Positions 43,864-53,757 of a stretch of 64,000 nt of DNA are shown here, piece by piece. The notes beneath the pieces were generated by a model. The model was not told where the DNA came from, did no database searches, and saw only the letters and a list, made by a program, of their open reading frames with translations. The stretch covers positions 16,337 to 80,336 of the forward strand of contig JAAEQD010000305.1 in the NCBI GenBank assembly GCA_024231855.1, in the 5' to 3' direction. The position numbers were made by a program, and so were the translations under genes. Position 1 is the stretch's first letter; every line of letters starts with the position of its first letter. The stretch comes from Candidatus Zixiibacteriota bacterium (GTDB lineage: Bacteria; Zixibacteria; MSB-5A5; UBA10806; 4484-95).

Positions 43864-44793
43864 TTATTCTGACCGTTTTTTATAGCCCAGTCCCAAATTA
43901 CCCCAGAATATATAATCAAAAACGAAATCGGGCCAATTATAATCGGGAGCTGAATCCACCAGCTTTTCGGCGAATTTCAAGGCAGCGGAGTTTATGGTAA
44001 ACCATGAAACGAGTTTGAAGATCAACCGAGCCGGAAAAAATCCCCCGGAGATACCCAGTAAGTGACCAGGGATTTGATCTAAAAATCGGGGATGTTTTTT
44101 AATCAGGTACGCGAATGATTTCTCGCCGAAATTATAAAAATCATCGGCCAAAGTTTTAATAGCTCGTTCGTGATAGTGATAAGTAATCGCTTCGGGAACG
44201 TTTTTAAGTTTTACGCCAAGGTCTTCCAGTTTCAGGCCAAAATCAATATCCTCGCCTCCCCAGCCTTTGAATTCTATATCAAAGCCGCCAACCTTTTTGA
44301 AATTCTCACGGCTGATAAGGAAATTATTACTGGTGAACAAGCGGCCGGGAAGACTTACATCCTCGCCCATGTGATCATAGCGCCCCCTCGAATAAAGATA
44401 CCGCTCGAGTCTGCCCTGTTTTTCATCGGGTGGGGCTTGAGCGCTGCCCAGTTTGACCGTATCGCTTTTGATATCTGCAAGCATGGCCGTTATATAGCCG
44501 TCGACAGGAACCATATCACCATCGAAAAATATTAGATGTTCGCCCGCTGATCGATCGAATCCCGAGTTGCGATTGGCGGATCGACCCAGTGGCGGATCAT
44601 TTCTGAAATACTTGAAGAATAAAGGATATTTAAGCTTCCTGATCGCCTGGTCCGTGCCATCAGTCGAACCGTCATCACAGATTACCAACTCAAAGGTCCG
44701 GGGCTTTTTTATTTGCCTCTTAAGGGCAAACATCGCGGCAAGCAAGGACTTCTTCTGATTCCTTACCGGTATTATAATACTTGTTTCTATCAT
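43864..44793 (-). CDS. Glycosyltransferase family 2
   Basis: A 309-residue GT-A-fold enzyme. The start is placed at MIETSIIIPVRNQ (44791-44793) because it overlaps the GT4 stop by 4 nt and gives the typical N-terminus. Motifs are ELVICDDGSTDGTDQAI (nucleotide site), HLIFFDGDMVPVDGY (the DxD type), and GGFDIEFKGWGGEDIDFGLK (acceptor/catalytic region). Near the C-terminus is a hydrophobic patch. The transferred sugar is unknown. It sits in the glycan operon. Confidence 0.9.
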   Translation of the reverse strand: MIETSIIIPVRNQKKSLLAAMFALKRQIKKPRTFELVICDDGSTDGTDQAIRKLKYPLFFKYFRNDPPLGRSANRNSGFDRSAGEHLIFFDGDMVPVDGYITAMLADIKSDTVKLGSAQAPPDEKQGRLERYLYSRGRYDHMGEDVSLPGRLFTSNNFLISRENFKKVGGFDIEFKGWGGEDIDFGLKLEDLGVKLKNVPEAITYHYHERAIKTLADDFYNFGEKSFAYLIKKHPRFLDQIPGHLLGISGGFFPARLIFKLVSWFTINSAALKFAEKLVDSAPDYNWPDFVFDYIFWGNLGLGYKKRSE

Positions 44794-45896
44794 CGGTCGA
44801 TATCCTTGTAGATATCCTGAAATTTCCTGCCTTCGATTTCCCAACTATATTTATCATGTACCTTATGGCAGTTTTGAACCGACTGTTCAAGCCCTTTTTG
44901 CAAAAATATATCTATCGCTTCGGCATCGGTTGAAGATGAATTCCGATCCAGCACCAGGCCTAAACTATCATTTTCCACTATTCGACGTAATTCCGGGTTG
45001 TCGGAAACAATCGGAGGCGTACCCGCGGCAATGTATTGGAATAGTTTCTGGGGCAGGGCCAGGTAGTTATTAACAGCGGCCGATTCCATGAGCAGCAATC
45101 CGGCATCGGCCCCGGCCGTGAAATTAGCCAACTCTCGGGGGGGAATCATACCGGCGAATCTAACTCTTTCTGTTATTTTCAATTTCGCCGTCCAGCTTTC
45201 AATTTCGACCATGTAAGGCCCATCCCCGACAAACACAATAGATGTTTCCGGCAGTTGTGATATTGCTTTTAAGGCCCTGATTATTCCCTGCCCGGGTCTG
45301 AGTACACCCTGGTAGATTAAAACAAATCGGCTCGATAGATCGTAATCGGCTCTCAGATCGACCACTTTATCGATAGGAACATGGCTGGCGACATTCATCA
45401 CCACGTCAGGTTTACCGATATCATATCGCCGTCTAAGCTCATCGGCGATCGATTCATTAATTGTCACAACAGAATGGGCTTTGCGAATCAGACGTTTCTC
45501 CAGTGATCGCCAGAACCGTTTCGCCAGGGCGCGATTATGTAATGCCCAAAGTTCGGTGTAAAGCTCGCGAGCCTCATATATAACCTTACCGCCGGATAAA
45601 CCGGCTGCCCTGGAAGCGGCCCAGAGGGTGTCGAGATCGACCGCGTGATAGATATCGGCTTCCAGGTCGGCGGCAAGTTTGGCCGCCTTGAGATTGTAAC
45701 TGATAAACCGTCTTTGGCGAAATGGCCAAACGGGTTGCGGCAGACGATGAATTTTCGCCCCCTTAAAATGTTCAAGATTGCCGCCGACCGTGGCTATTAT
45801 ATCCAGATCATAACCGGCCGAGATAATGTCGTGACAAATCAGTCGGGCACGCGAATCATTATCGAATATGTTTAACATAAGAAAACAGATTCGCAA
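44790..45896 (-). CDS. Glycosyltransferase family 4
   Basis: A 368-residue GT-B-fold enzyme. The N-terminal half has DIISAGYDLDIIATVGGN and DIYHAVDLDTLWAASRAA; the donor-binding half has RFVLIYQGVLRPGQGIIRAL, SIVFVGDGPYMVE and the ExxxxxxP-like region AAGTPPIVSDNPELRRIVEND. The transferred sugar and acceptor are not readable. The start overlaps the upstream deacetylase-like gene by 25 nt, and the stop overlaps the GT2 gene by 4 nt. Confidence 0.92.
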   Translation of the reverse strand: MRICFLMLNIFDNDSRARLICHDIISAGYDLDIIATVGGNLEHFKGAKIHRLPQPVWPFRQRRFISYNLKAAKLAADLEADIYHAVDLDTLWAASRAAGLSGGKVIYEARELYTELWALHNRALAKRFWRSLEKRLIRKAHSVVTINESIADELRRRYDIGKPDVVMNVASHVPIDKVVDLRADYDLSSRFVLIYQGVLRPGQGIIRALKAISQLPETSIVFVGDGPYMVEIESWTAKLKITERVRFAGMIPPRELANFTAGADAGLLLMESAAVNNYLALPQKLFQYIAAGTPPIVSDNPELRRIVENDSLGLVLDRNSSSTDAEAIDIFLQKGLEQSVQNCHKVHDKYSWEIEGRKFQDIYKDIDR

Positions 45897-47236
45897 TGCT
45901 TCCTCCAGATTATATCGATTTCTCCCAGCGGCGCGATATAGGCTCCGACAGATTTCGCTTTATCCAAAATCTGACTATAAGTCTCGAACCATTGTGGGAA
46001 ATCAGGCCTATAAGCGGTGCGGTTATGCCAATCCAGAACCAAAAGCCCGTGGCTGGCGATACTGATATTTATAATTTCGTTTAGCGTTCTCTCCCTGACT
46101 CCAGTATCCTTTATCGAGAACAGAGCGCAATCCATAAGTCCGATAGGTATTTCGAGAATATCATGCCGGCGACAGGATTTAAAATCAAAACCAAAAAATG
46201 GGAAGTTGATGCCCGCTGTAAAACCGGGTATATCATCTGATCCCACAGATGACGAATAGCTGAAACTATTGAGGTTATTCCAAAAAACGGGTAAACGAAA
46301 ATCCAGAAAATGAGGACGAACACCTTTGATATCGCGGTTAAACACATCCGAGAGAATCGACTGATACCGCTGAAGTTCAGTGTTATCATGCCAGGTTTTG
46401 ATACCGTTATGCAAGGCGATTTCGTATTTTGAATTATCGTAACCCGATAGATCCTTGAATGTTTTAGGCGGCTTATATGTAGGATCTTTTCCCGAATGCC
46501 TCTTGCCCGCGAAAATGAAATATGTCGCTTGGTCCTCGATATCGAACCATTTCCCGAAAGCATTGTATGGATTTTTCTTGAATGTGACAGCCTTTGCCAT
46601 AGACTCCAAAATGCCCCGGGCCGAACCCTCGACACCGCCCGGGATCTCTCCGGAGAAAATCGATTTGGCCAACATCGTTATCCCCCCCGGCAGTCTCCTT
46701 CGCAAAATATCCAGATCATGACTCAGGCCAAGGGCAAAAGGCGCTCCATTCGGCCAGGGAGACTTTTTCTGAAAACCGGCAGGTATCAATTTGGCCGACT
46801 TCAATGATTCGATGAGGAGGTTAATAAAGCTGTCGAAAAACGGATAAATATAAAATAGCTTGGTTCTGATTTTATCAGGCGACCATTTCAGCCCGCCAGG
46901 ATCACTGAGACCGACAGATAAAAATTCATATGCCAGGTAGAAAATATCCAAACCCCATTTCGATTCGTTAACTTTCACCGAGTGAGGTTGAATGAATCCG
47001 GGCAGGATCAGCCTGGTTCTGTCGCTGAACAAGCTCCATTCGTTATCGTTAATCTCATATTCTATGCAGGGTATAAGCAGGCGTTCGGCGTCATCGCTTT
47101 CGCCATAAATTATATCGGCTTTCTGATCAACGCGTTTGAACCTGATCCCGGTGATCGAGGCCATCAAGTTAAGAACATAGATCGCTCTTTTTTCGGCTTT
47201 GTCCGGGCATCGGAAGTTGATTGTCAGCTCAACCAT
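45872..47236 (-). CDS. Polysaccharide-deacetylase-like protein (divergent NodB fold)
   Basis: A 454-residue protein. The first roughly 150 residues are a separate domain (IEYEINDNEWSLF) and the second half looks like a divergent NodB-type deacetylase: GLSHDLDILRRRLPGG near 174 supplies an Asp-rich first motif, KYEIALHNGIKTWHD gives a His motif, and GVRPHFLDFRLPVFW and VLDWHNRTAYRPD follow. Metal-binding residues are suggested but not certain. It overlaps the FemAB-like gene by 8 nt and GT4 by 25 nt, which is a strong sign of joint expression. Confidence 0.75.
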   Translation of the reverse strand: MVELTINFRCPDKAEKRAIYVLNLMASITGIRFKRVDQKADIIYGESDDAERLLIPCIEYEINDNEWSLFSDRTRLILPGFIQPHSVKVNESKWGLDIFYLAYEFLSVGLSDPGGLKWSPDKIRTKLFYIYPFFDSFINLLIESLKSAKLIPAGFQKKSPWPNGAPFALGLSHDLDILRRRLPGGITMLAKSIFSGEIPGGVEGSARGILESMAKAVTFKKNPYNAFGKWFDIEDQATYFIFAGKRHSGKDPTYKPPKTFKDLSGYDNSKYEIALHNGIKTWHDNTELQRYQSILSDVFNRDIKGVRPHFLDFRLPVFWNNLNSFSYSSSVGSDDIPGFTAGINFPFFGFDFKSCRRHDILEIPIGLMDCALFSIKDTGVRERTLNEIINISIASHGLLVLDWHNRTAYRPDFPQWFETYSQILDKAKSVGAYIAPLGEIDIIWRKHCESVFLC

Positions 47237-48188
47237 AAAATTTCGCTTTCAAATTTAAAAGCTTCCTGTATACATTGCCCTTGAGATTAAAATCTCTTTC
47301 GAGTTGAAGATGTTGTTTCGGTATGGAGCCGAAGGTTTTTTTGAAATTTCCGATTGATTCGATATCTCCTCCCATCAGATCCCAATTTGAGACACCTTTA
47401 TGATAAAGCTGTTCGCCGATTTTTAAAACAAGAAAATTGTTGATTCCGAGATTTAAATATCGGGGATATGAACCGGCCAACCAATCATAAGCGTATTTTC
47501 CATAAATAAGCTGAGTTCGGAAAGCCGCGGTTTCGCCATCAACGATAGCTATATACGTTTCAGCCAGTCCCAGTTCGGTCAATCGATCGACCCATCCGGC
47601 TAAAACCTTCTCATCCATAGAGGTTTTAAGTTTCTGATGTTGAAAACCGGCCTTGTAAATCGATGACTGAAAGCCGTCAGCAACCTCAAAAACAACATCG
47701 GCTTTAATCGATTTATTTACTTGCTTGCGAGCGCTATGCAAACTTTGTTTATGCATATTATCGAAAGTATCCGGATGAAGATAATAGGTTAGGCGATTTT
47801 CGCCTAACCAGCCGACAGGCTGAGATTCGAGAGGGAATTCAGGCGGCAAGGAGAATACGGCGGTATCGAATTCATGTTCGAGAGCTTTGAATAGAGCTTT
47901 ATATATACCGGGACCAGAAGAAAGCGCCACTGGACCATAGTATTGGAAAAACCGGGGGATCATAGCGGTTTTGACATTATATTTCCCACCGGCTAACGTA
48001 TTGGCGATTCCAACTGGGCTTTTATCGTCGAAACAGATTAACGGACTGAAATCAAGGTTCAAAATTCCGGAAGCGGCGACCAGGAAATCCGGATGATAGA
48101 ACACACTGCCGGGGAAATCCAGACAACCGGGGCTAATCCATCTGCGGTAATGCTCCTGATCCGCCTTTATTATATTATATTCTGGCAA
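47229..48188 (-). CDS. FemAB/GNAT-like transferase
   Basis: A 319-residue protein of the FemAB/GNAT type: an N-terminal half with PRFFQYYGPVAL and a C-terminal acetyltransferase-like half with RKQVNKSIKADVVFEVAD, ETAAFRTQLIYGKYAYDWLA, YPRYLNLGINNFLVLKIGE and WDLMGGDIESIGNFKKTFG. Such proteins add amino acids or acyl groups to peptidoglycan or surface glycans, and they recur in exopolysaccharide clusters next to deacetylases and glycosyltransferases. The start is a TTG 2 nt after the upstream stop and is not well supported by a ribosome site. Confidence 0.72.
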   Translation of the reverse strand: MPEYNIIKADQEHYRRWISPGCLDFPGSVFYHPDFLVAASGILNLDFSPLICFDDKSPVGIANTLAGGKYNVKTAMIPRFFQYYGPVALSSGPGIYKALFKALEHEFDTAVFSLPPEFPLESQPVGWLGENRLTYYLHPDTFDNMHKQSLHSARKQVNKSIKADVVFEVADGFQSSIYKAGFQHQKLKTSMDEKVLAGWVDRLTELGLAETYIAIVDGETAAFRTQLIYGKYAYDWLAGSYPRYLNLGINNFLVLKIGEQLYHKGVSNWDLMGGDIESIGNFKKTFGSIPKQHLQLERDFNLKGNVYRKLLNLKAKFYG

Positions 48189-48190
48189 AG

Positions 48191-50395
48191 CTATCTAATG
48201 ACGGCGAATTTGCCGCTGCCGGATAATTCACCCGATTGCACATGGAAGAAGTATATTCCGGCGGCAACTTTTCTTTGACTTTCGTTTCTTAGATCCCAGG
48301 AATTAGTTTCATTATATATGATTTCTTTAACCAGATCACCTGACGCGGTATAAATAAAGATTTCGGCATCGGCAGGGACTCGTAAGAATTTAATCTGCGC
48401 GTTTTCATCTTTTGCGTAAACCGGATTTGGATAAACGGCCATATCGCTCAAATCTGGCGAGGGAGCGAATAATCCGGACTCATATATTGACAGACCATTG
48501 ACTGTGGCAATATAAACAAGCCCGCTGGACTTATCGATTTCGATACTACGAATGGAGTTATCCAGCAGAAACGAATTGGAGGTTTTAAATGTTGGATACC
48601 ACTCATTTCCGGCAAGTACTACTACTCCGGAATCGGTACCGACCCATTTATTGCCAAGCCCATCGAGGGTAATCGACCTTACCGCGGTCCTGTGACCGTC
48701 CGGCAGTTCTACTTCGCTAACACTGTAAGAATATTCAGAAACGAATAATCCCGAGGCGCCGCCGATAAAAAGCCTGTCCTCATTATCCATTTGTAAATCG
48801 GTAAGTTGGCCGACATCGGGTATTTGAGCAAGCAATGAATCATCTAAACTGTCAGTGGAATTTAAACCGAAATCTAATCTGTTGATATTTTGTAGTTCAC
48901 CGCACACATGAACGATATTTTCATGGATATATATTACATGCTGAAAATTATCTGAGATTAGCTCGGGGCTTTCGTTATATGTTAACCAGAGAGAGTCATC
49001 GGGGTCGAATACCGCCATTACTACTTCCGGATTAGAAGCCTTAAGGTTCAAAGCCCAGATATTGCCGCGACGATCAAGGGCGAGATCGGAAATCGGCACG
49101 TATGCCGCGTTATCGCTAACACCTCGCAACGGGCTATTGGTCTCATCGTAATTTATCCAGGTTGTATTGCCATTGAAACTGAATAATCCATCTCCCCAGC
49201 TACCAAACCATACCAGGTCATGGTCGTAATCATATTCAACGGCAACAGCTCCACGAATTCCGATTCCCGAATTTTGATAATTATAGCTTGTCCAGTTTTG
49301 ACCATCGAATTTTGAAACGCCACTGGGATTGGCATGAACCAACCAAGCATTGCCGGATGAATCAATAGCAAGATCATTGATATAACTGGAGGCCGGTCCG
49401 GGAACAGTAAATATATCCCAATGGTTGTCGTTGAACGAGGCAAATCCGCCATCGTCGAAAGCGGCCCAGATTCGACCCGATTGATCCTCGGCCAAACCTT
49501 TAGCCTGGATGGTGATTAAGCTATCATCCGGCATCAATTGCCAATTGCCGGATAATCTTTGATACACGCCATTGTTAGTTGCAGCCGTCATGACCCCGGC
49601 GAGTATTTCAAGTGAATAGATAATTTCAGAAGAGGGCCCGATATCATACCAGAGCGAATCGCTATCGAGCTTGAATACGCCATTTGAAGTGCCGACGAAT
49701 AATGTATCACTCATGGAAGTCATCGACAGTATATTTGGTTCTGTTAAGCCATTCTGATCGCGGGTAATGGTATTCCAATTAAGCGGATCCTGTAATAAAT
49801 CAGTGGCCTTGGGAATATAGGCCATGCCGCTATCGGTTCCAACCCATAGATAGTCGCCCAAAACCATAACGGCCCTGGTTGGAGTTTCACGAGGGATATC
49901 TCCGAAATGAGCGGCTATATTCTGAAACTCGCCACCATTATGGTAAATTAAAAATTGTCCCACCCCGATATCGGTAGCCACCCATAGTACTTCGCCATCG
50001 GCATACATATCGAAAATGTTGTAGCGAATATCGGTAGTGTATTCGAAAACAAAAACTTCAACCTCGCCATCCCGGTCGATCTTGGTGATCGTACTATTAC
50101 TTCCTCCGGCGAAAACAGCCCCTGCGGAATCGATCTCGACGCACAAAAGGTTGATATCGCCGATTCCATCGGAGTTTAAATATTTTCGGATACTTTCATT
50201 GCCGGTATCATACTTGATCAATCCCCCGGATGTGGCGCACCAGATATTTTGACCATCGCTGGTAATATCGTTGCTATTATCCGAGTAGGTAAAATTGTGC
50301 CAATCACCGATAACCGCTTCCAACGACGCGAACGGTACAACCGTCAGCAACATTAACACAACCAACAGAATAAATTTCCCAAACATGTTACTCAT
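48191..50395 (-). CDS. Secreted beta-propeller protein with C-terminal sorting tail
   Basis: A 734-residue secreted protein. The start is placed at MSNMFGKFILLV (50393-50395, AAGGGG 8 nt before). After the signal peptide (about 1-27) come many two-component-regulator propeller-like repeats: SGGLIKYDTGN, LWVATDIGVGQF, LWVGTDSGMAYIPK, LFVGTSNGVFKLD, NIWALNLKAS and LGNKWVGTDSGVVVLAG. The last roughly 80 residues are a T9SS type A tail (MAVYPNPVYAKDENAQIKF and AAGIYFFHVQSG). It overlaps lnt by 8 nt and precedes the glycan genes by 2 nt. A sugar-binding or adhesin function is only a guess. Confidence 0.85.
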   Translation of the reverse strand: MSNMFGKFILLVVLMLLTVVPFASLEAVIGDWHNFTYSDNSNDITSDGQNIWCATSGGLIKYDTGNESIRKYLNSDGIGDINLLCVEIDSAGAVFAGGSNSTITKIDRDGEVEVFVFEYTTDIRYNIFDMYADGEVLWVATDIGVGQFLIYHNGGEFQNIAAHFGDIPRETPTRAVMVLGDYLWVGTDSGMAYIPKATDLLQDPLNWNTITRDQNGLTEPNILSMTSMSDTLFVGTSNGVFKLDSDSLWYDIGPSSEIIYSLEILAGVMTAATNNGVYQRLSGNWQLMPDDSLITIQAKGLAEDQSGRIWAAFDDGGFASFNDNHWDIFTVPGPASSYINDLAIDSSGNAWLVHANPSGVSKFDGQNWTSYNYQNSGIGIRGAVAVEYDYDHDLVWFGSWGDGLFSFNGNTTWINYDETNSPLRGVSDNAAYVPISDLALDRRGNIWALNLKASNPEVVMAVFDPDDSLWLTYNESPELISDNFQHVIYIHENIVHVCGELQNINRLDFGLNSTDSLDDSLLAQIPDVGQLTDLQMDNEDRLFIGGASGLFVSEYSYSVSEVELPDGHRTAVRSITLDGLGNKWVGTDSGVVVLAGNEWYPTFKTSNSFLLDNSIRSIEIDKSSGLVYIATVNGLSIYESGLFAPSPDLSDMAVYPNPVYAKDENAQIKFLRVPADAEIFIYTASGDLVKEIIYNETNSWDLRNESQRKVAAGIYFFHVQSGELSGSGKFAVIR

Positions 50396-51884
50396 TATAT
50401 TTTCCCCTTTTGGCAAAGGCAATAGCTATTATGATAAATAATAAAGTTCCGAAGATTGAGGCCTTGGGCAAGAAATCGCCCCAGCGATTATACAAACTTG
50501 TCGATTGTTCAGGTCGGAGATTGCCATAAATAAGTTTTTGCTCATTCATTTTCGTTACTCCCGTGGTTCGTCCCCAGCTATCAATAAACATAGAAACGCC
50601 CGTATTCGCGCATCTGGCTATCGGTACACGATTCTCTATCGCCCGAAAAACCGACATGCGGGCATGCTGGAATGGCATGGATGATCGCCCAAACCACATA
50701 TCATTTGTTATCACGACCAGGAATTCGGCGCCCTGCCGGCAAAAATCGGCGCAATAACCGGGAAAGGCCGATTCGAAACAGATCAAGGCCGCGAATTTAG
50801 TGTCTTTAAGGTCGAAAATGGTTCTGTATCGCCCTGATGAAAAATCGGCCTGACCAAGACGTATCTCCTTGAGTTTCTTGAACCTTCCGGAAAAAGGAAT
50901 TCGCTCGCTCAACGGTACCAGCTTAATTTTCTCATAAACCGGAATAGAATCAATTCCAGCCGATATCAACGCGGCGGCGTTAAAATAAATATATTCCTTA
51001 ACCCCCACTCTCTCATATTGAGGGGTGCCAGTCAATATGTTCGTTTTGGCGCTATCCACTATATCTTTTACTCTTGAGAGCCATTTAGGTTGGCGAACAA
51101 GATACATTGGCGTAGCGGTCTCGGGCCAGACCACCAGATCAACTTCTTCTTCCGCCACCTGCCGGGTCATGTCGATATAGGTATTAAAGCTGGCTTCCTT
51201 GCCTCCTTTTTTCCACTTTATATCCCGTGTTATGTTGCCCTGAGCCAAGGCTACTTTAAATGAACCCTGCTCCGAAGCGGAAGGCAATCTGACCCAGCCG
51301 TAGATCAGGAACAAGATAGGCAGCAGTATAGCAGTAGCCAATGAGGCTAACCGGGTTTTACGCTTATAATCAGACATGAAAAAAATAAACAATAATACAT
51401 TGACGATATGAATCATTAAGGATACGCCATAAACTCCAAATATCTCCGCCGGCTGGATAAGCGGCAGGTAATAGCTCTGGGTATAACCATAATCCGCCCA
51501 GGGGAAATTAAGTTCGGTAAATGTTCGAAGATAATTCCAGTTCAGCCAGATTAACGGCCAGGATAAATAGCCCAGAGTTTTTGAACTATTTGAAATTAGT
51601 TTATAGATATAACAGTTAAAAGCCGGCAGAAGCGACATGGCCGCCAACATACCGAATGAACCTGAAACCGTCGCCCAGAACACGCCGTAAAGAATGCCAA
51701 AATTAAAAATCAGGCCCCATATATAACCATAGCCAAACGCCTGGCGCGAGGATGTTTTCTCCAGGACGAATAATAGAATTAGCGGAGCAAGATATATCAG
51801 GAAGCCGGTCTTGTAGGGTGGAAAAGCAAGCGCGGTCAACAACGCCGAAATGCTAATAAGCCAAATCTTGTATCTCATCCTCAC
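50388..51884 (-). CDS. lnt: Apolipoprotein N-acyltransferase
   Basis: Adds the third acyl chain to lipoproteins in the inner membrane. The 498-residue protein has about seven helices in the N-terminal half and then a nitrilase-like domain. The catalytic triad is E255 (VVWPETATP), K321 (KIKLVPLSERIPF) and C369 (ALICFESAFP), as in E. coli Lnt. Its presence fits the several lipobox proteins in the window. It is first in the minus run 51.9-41.8 kb and overlaps the propeller gene by 8 nt. Confidence 0.95.
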   Translation of the reverse strand: MRMRYKIWLISISALLTALAFPPYKTGFLIYLAPLILLFVLEKTSSRQAFGYGYIWGLIFNFGILYGVFWATVSGSFGMLAAMSLLPAFNCYIYKLISNSSKTLGYLSWPLIWLNWNYLRTFTELNFPWADYGYTQSYYLPLIQPAEIFGVYGVSLMIHIVNVLLFIFFMSDYKRKTRLASLATAILLPILFLIYGWVRLPSASEQGSFKVALAQGNITRDIKWKKGGKEASFNTYIDMTRQVAEEEVDLVVWPETATPMYLVRQPKWLSRVKDIVDSAKTNILTGTPQYERVGVKEYIYFNAAALISAGIDSIPVYEKIKLVPLSERIPFSGRFKKLKEIRLGQADFSSGRYRTIFDLKDTKFAALICFESAFPGYCADFCRQGAEFLVVITNDMWFGRSSMPFQHARMSVFRAIENRVPIARCANTGVSMFIDSWGRTTGVTKMNEQKLIYGNLRPEQSTSLYNRWGDFLPKASIFGTLLFIIIAIAFAKRGKYNE

Positions 51885-52006
51885 CTTAACTATTAATCCG
51901 AAATCAGATTAGCCAACTTTCGGCAACTGAAGATAAGCGGCAAATTCAAATGATCGAGATACGACCGGGAAATCGAGAATAAACCGTCTTCTACTGATAT
52001 CAGATG

Positions 52007-53047
52007 CTAAAATTCGAGCTCCACCTTTTTTTGCCCGTTTTCGCATGATCCGATTTCGAATGCCTCGAGCTTAGCCTTTTGAGTTTGCTCGATAATGCGT
52101 TCGCTATCGTTCGCGTTAGCGATCAAGACCATACCGACGCCCATATTAAATACTCTGTACATTTCCTCATCGGCAACCGAAGCGATTCTCGATATCGCCT
52201 TGAAAACGCCCGGGGTATTCCAGGATTTGGTATTGACGACCGCCGAGATTCCGTCGGGAATAATTCTGTTGATATTACCCTCGAATCCACCGCCGGTAAT
52301 ATGAGCGATCCCCTTAATCAGCCCCTCATCTAAAAACGGGGTAACGGTCTTCAGATATGAGCGATGAACCGTTAAAAGCTCATCGCCGATCAAAGTACCG
52401 GTTTCCTCAATAACATCGCTATGTCTCAAACCGGCGATATCGAAGAAAGCCCTGCGGGCCAGCGAATAGCCATTGGTATGCAGGCCGGTTGAGGCAAGAC
52501 CGATAATTTTATCTCCGGTTTCGATAGAACTGCCATCGATTATTTTATCTTTATCGACCCAACCAACGATAAAACCCGCCACATCATATTCGCCTTCCCC
52601 GTAAAAGCCGGGCATTTCCGCGGTTTCACCACCCAACAGCGCGATTTCGTTTTCCCGGCAAGCAGCCGCCAGGCCGCTTACGATGTTTTCTACAATACCG
52701 GGTTCCATTTGCCCAAGGCCGAGATAGTCAAAAATGAACATGGGACGGGCGCCGCAGCATAAGATATCATCAATTAGATGATTAACGAGGTCTTGACCTA
52801 TTGTGTTATGCCGTCCGGTTAGAAAAGCGAGTTTTAACTTGGTGCCAACACCATCGGAGGAACCGACCAGGACTTTGTTTGTGCCGGTCAATTCCTTAAG
52901 GGAATACAATCCTCCGAAGCTGCCATGGGCGGCTAAAACCGATTCATTATAGGTCGATTCCACCAAATTTTTCATCATGGATTTAGCTTTATCGGCGGCA
53001 TCAATATTGACACCGGCCCTGGCGTATTCTGAGGATGGCCTGGTCAT
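52007..53047 (-). CDS. purM: Phosphoribosylformylglycinamidine cyclo-ligase (AIR synthetase)
   Basis: Purine-biosynthesis step 5, forming AIR. The 346-residue protein starts YARAGVNIDAADKAKSMMK, the usual N-terminus, then SSDGVGTKLKLAFLTGRH, DLVNHLIDDILCCGARPMF, LLGGETAEMPGFYGEGEYD, STGLHTNGYSLARR and HITGGGFEGNINRIIP, and a VFNMGVGM end. All are standard PurM motifs. The start overlaps the upstream HD gene by 4 nt (ATGA). Other purine genes are not visible nearby. Confidence 0.96.
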   Translation of the reverse strand: MTRPSSEYARAGVNIDAADKAKSMMKNLVESTYNESVLAAHGSFGGLYSLKELTGTNKVLVGSSDGVGTKLKLAFLTGRHNTIGQDLVNHLIDDILCCGARPMFIFDYLGLGQMEPGIVENIVSGLAAACRENEIALLGGETAEMPGFYGEGEYDVAGFIVGWVDKDKIIDGSSIETGDKIIGLASTGLHTNGYSLARRAFFDIAGLRHSDVIEETGTLIGDELLTVHRSYLKTVTPFLDEGLIKGIAHITGGGFEGNINRIIPDGISAVVNTKSWNTPGVFKAISRIASVADEEMYRVFNMGVGMVLIANANDSERIIEQTQKAKLEAFEIGSCENGQKKVELEF

Positions 53048-53703
53048 GTCAATTTTTGTCCATTGATTTCAAGCTCGAATTTACATCCCAGAAATTCCGC
53101 CGCGCGACGGCAGACTGTCATGCGGGAAAGAAATATCTCGAAATATTCCATAACCGATGAAATCGAAGTATCGATTTTAATTTCCAGAACGATTTTCTTT
53201 TTCACATCGTCTACCCGCAAAAACGATGATTTGGCGGCCCAGTTAACTCTATCGTGGATATCCTTTTTTATGAATTCGGTAGTTCTCACTCGAGATTGGT
53301 GTACATCTGATTTATCGGCCAGGATAACGGCGGCGCAAATATCGGAAACCGGACTGCCGTCTTTTTCATCATGGTTACCGATAGCCGCGGCGACTTCAAT
53401 AGTGTCTTCGTAATCCATACCCATCTCGCCTAATAGCTGCATGACCATTACGGCAGCCGTCTGAGCATGATAATCGCGGTTGATAATATTTCCTACATCA
53501 TGAACATAACCCGCGATCGCCGCGAGTTGGGCCTGCTTTTCGCCTTTGCCCAAACGCACCAAAATATTATTGGCGATATTGGCGGCTAATGAGCAATGTC
53601 TATCACCATGTTCCGTGTATCCGATTACTCCCAGGTACTCGTCTGCTTTGCTAATCAATTGGGCAAACTTCACATTTTGTTTTACGTCATCTAATGTTAT
53701 CAA
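53044..53703 (-). CDS. HD-domain phosphohydrolase
   Basis: A 219-residue protein starting from a TTG at 53701-53703, backed by a GGAGG 4 nt upstream. The HD site is His36 (EHGDRHCSLAANIAN), His68-Asp69 (AGYVHDVGNIIN), and the later His in AAAIGNHDEKDGS and Asp in AVILADKSDVHQSR, the complete H-HD-D set. HD proteins hydrolyse phosphate bonds of nucleotides; the substrate is unknown. It is coupled to purM by a 4-nt overlap, so a nucleotide-related role is plausible. Confidence 0.87.
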   Translation of the reverse strand: MITLDDVKQNVKFAQLISKADEYLGVIGYTEHGDRHCSLAANIANNILVRLGKGEKQAQLAAIAGYVHDVGNIINRDYHAQTAAVMVMQLLGEMGMDYEDTIEVAAAIGNHDEKDGSPVSDICAAVILADKSDVHQSRVRTTEFIKKDIHDRVNWAAKSSFLRVDDVKKKIVLEIKIDTSISSVMEYFEIFLSRMTVCRRAAEFLGCKFELEINGQKLT

Positions 53704-53757
53704 ATAACCTCCATAACAGGTTTAAATTGTACAAGAATTAAAGTTACTGGTCAAGGA

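Noticed and set aside
46111..46635. Minus-strand frame of 174 codons inside the deacetylase-like gene
   Set aside because: It is another frame of the same DNA, and its translation lacks any fold-like pattern, while the main frame has conserved motifs and operon overlaps.
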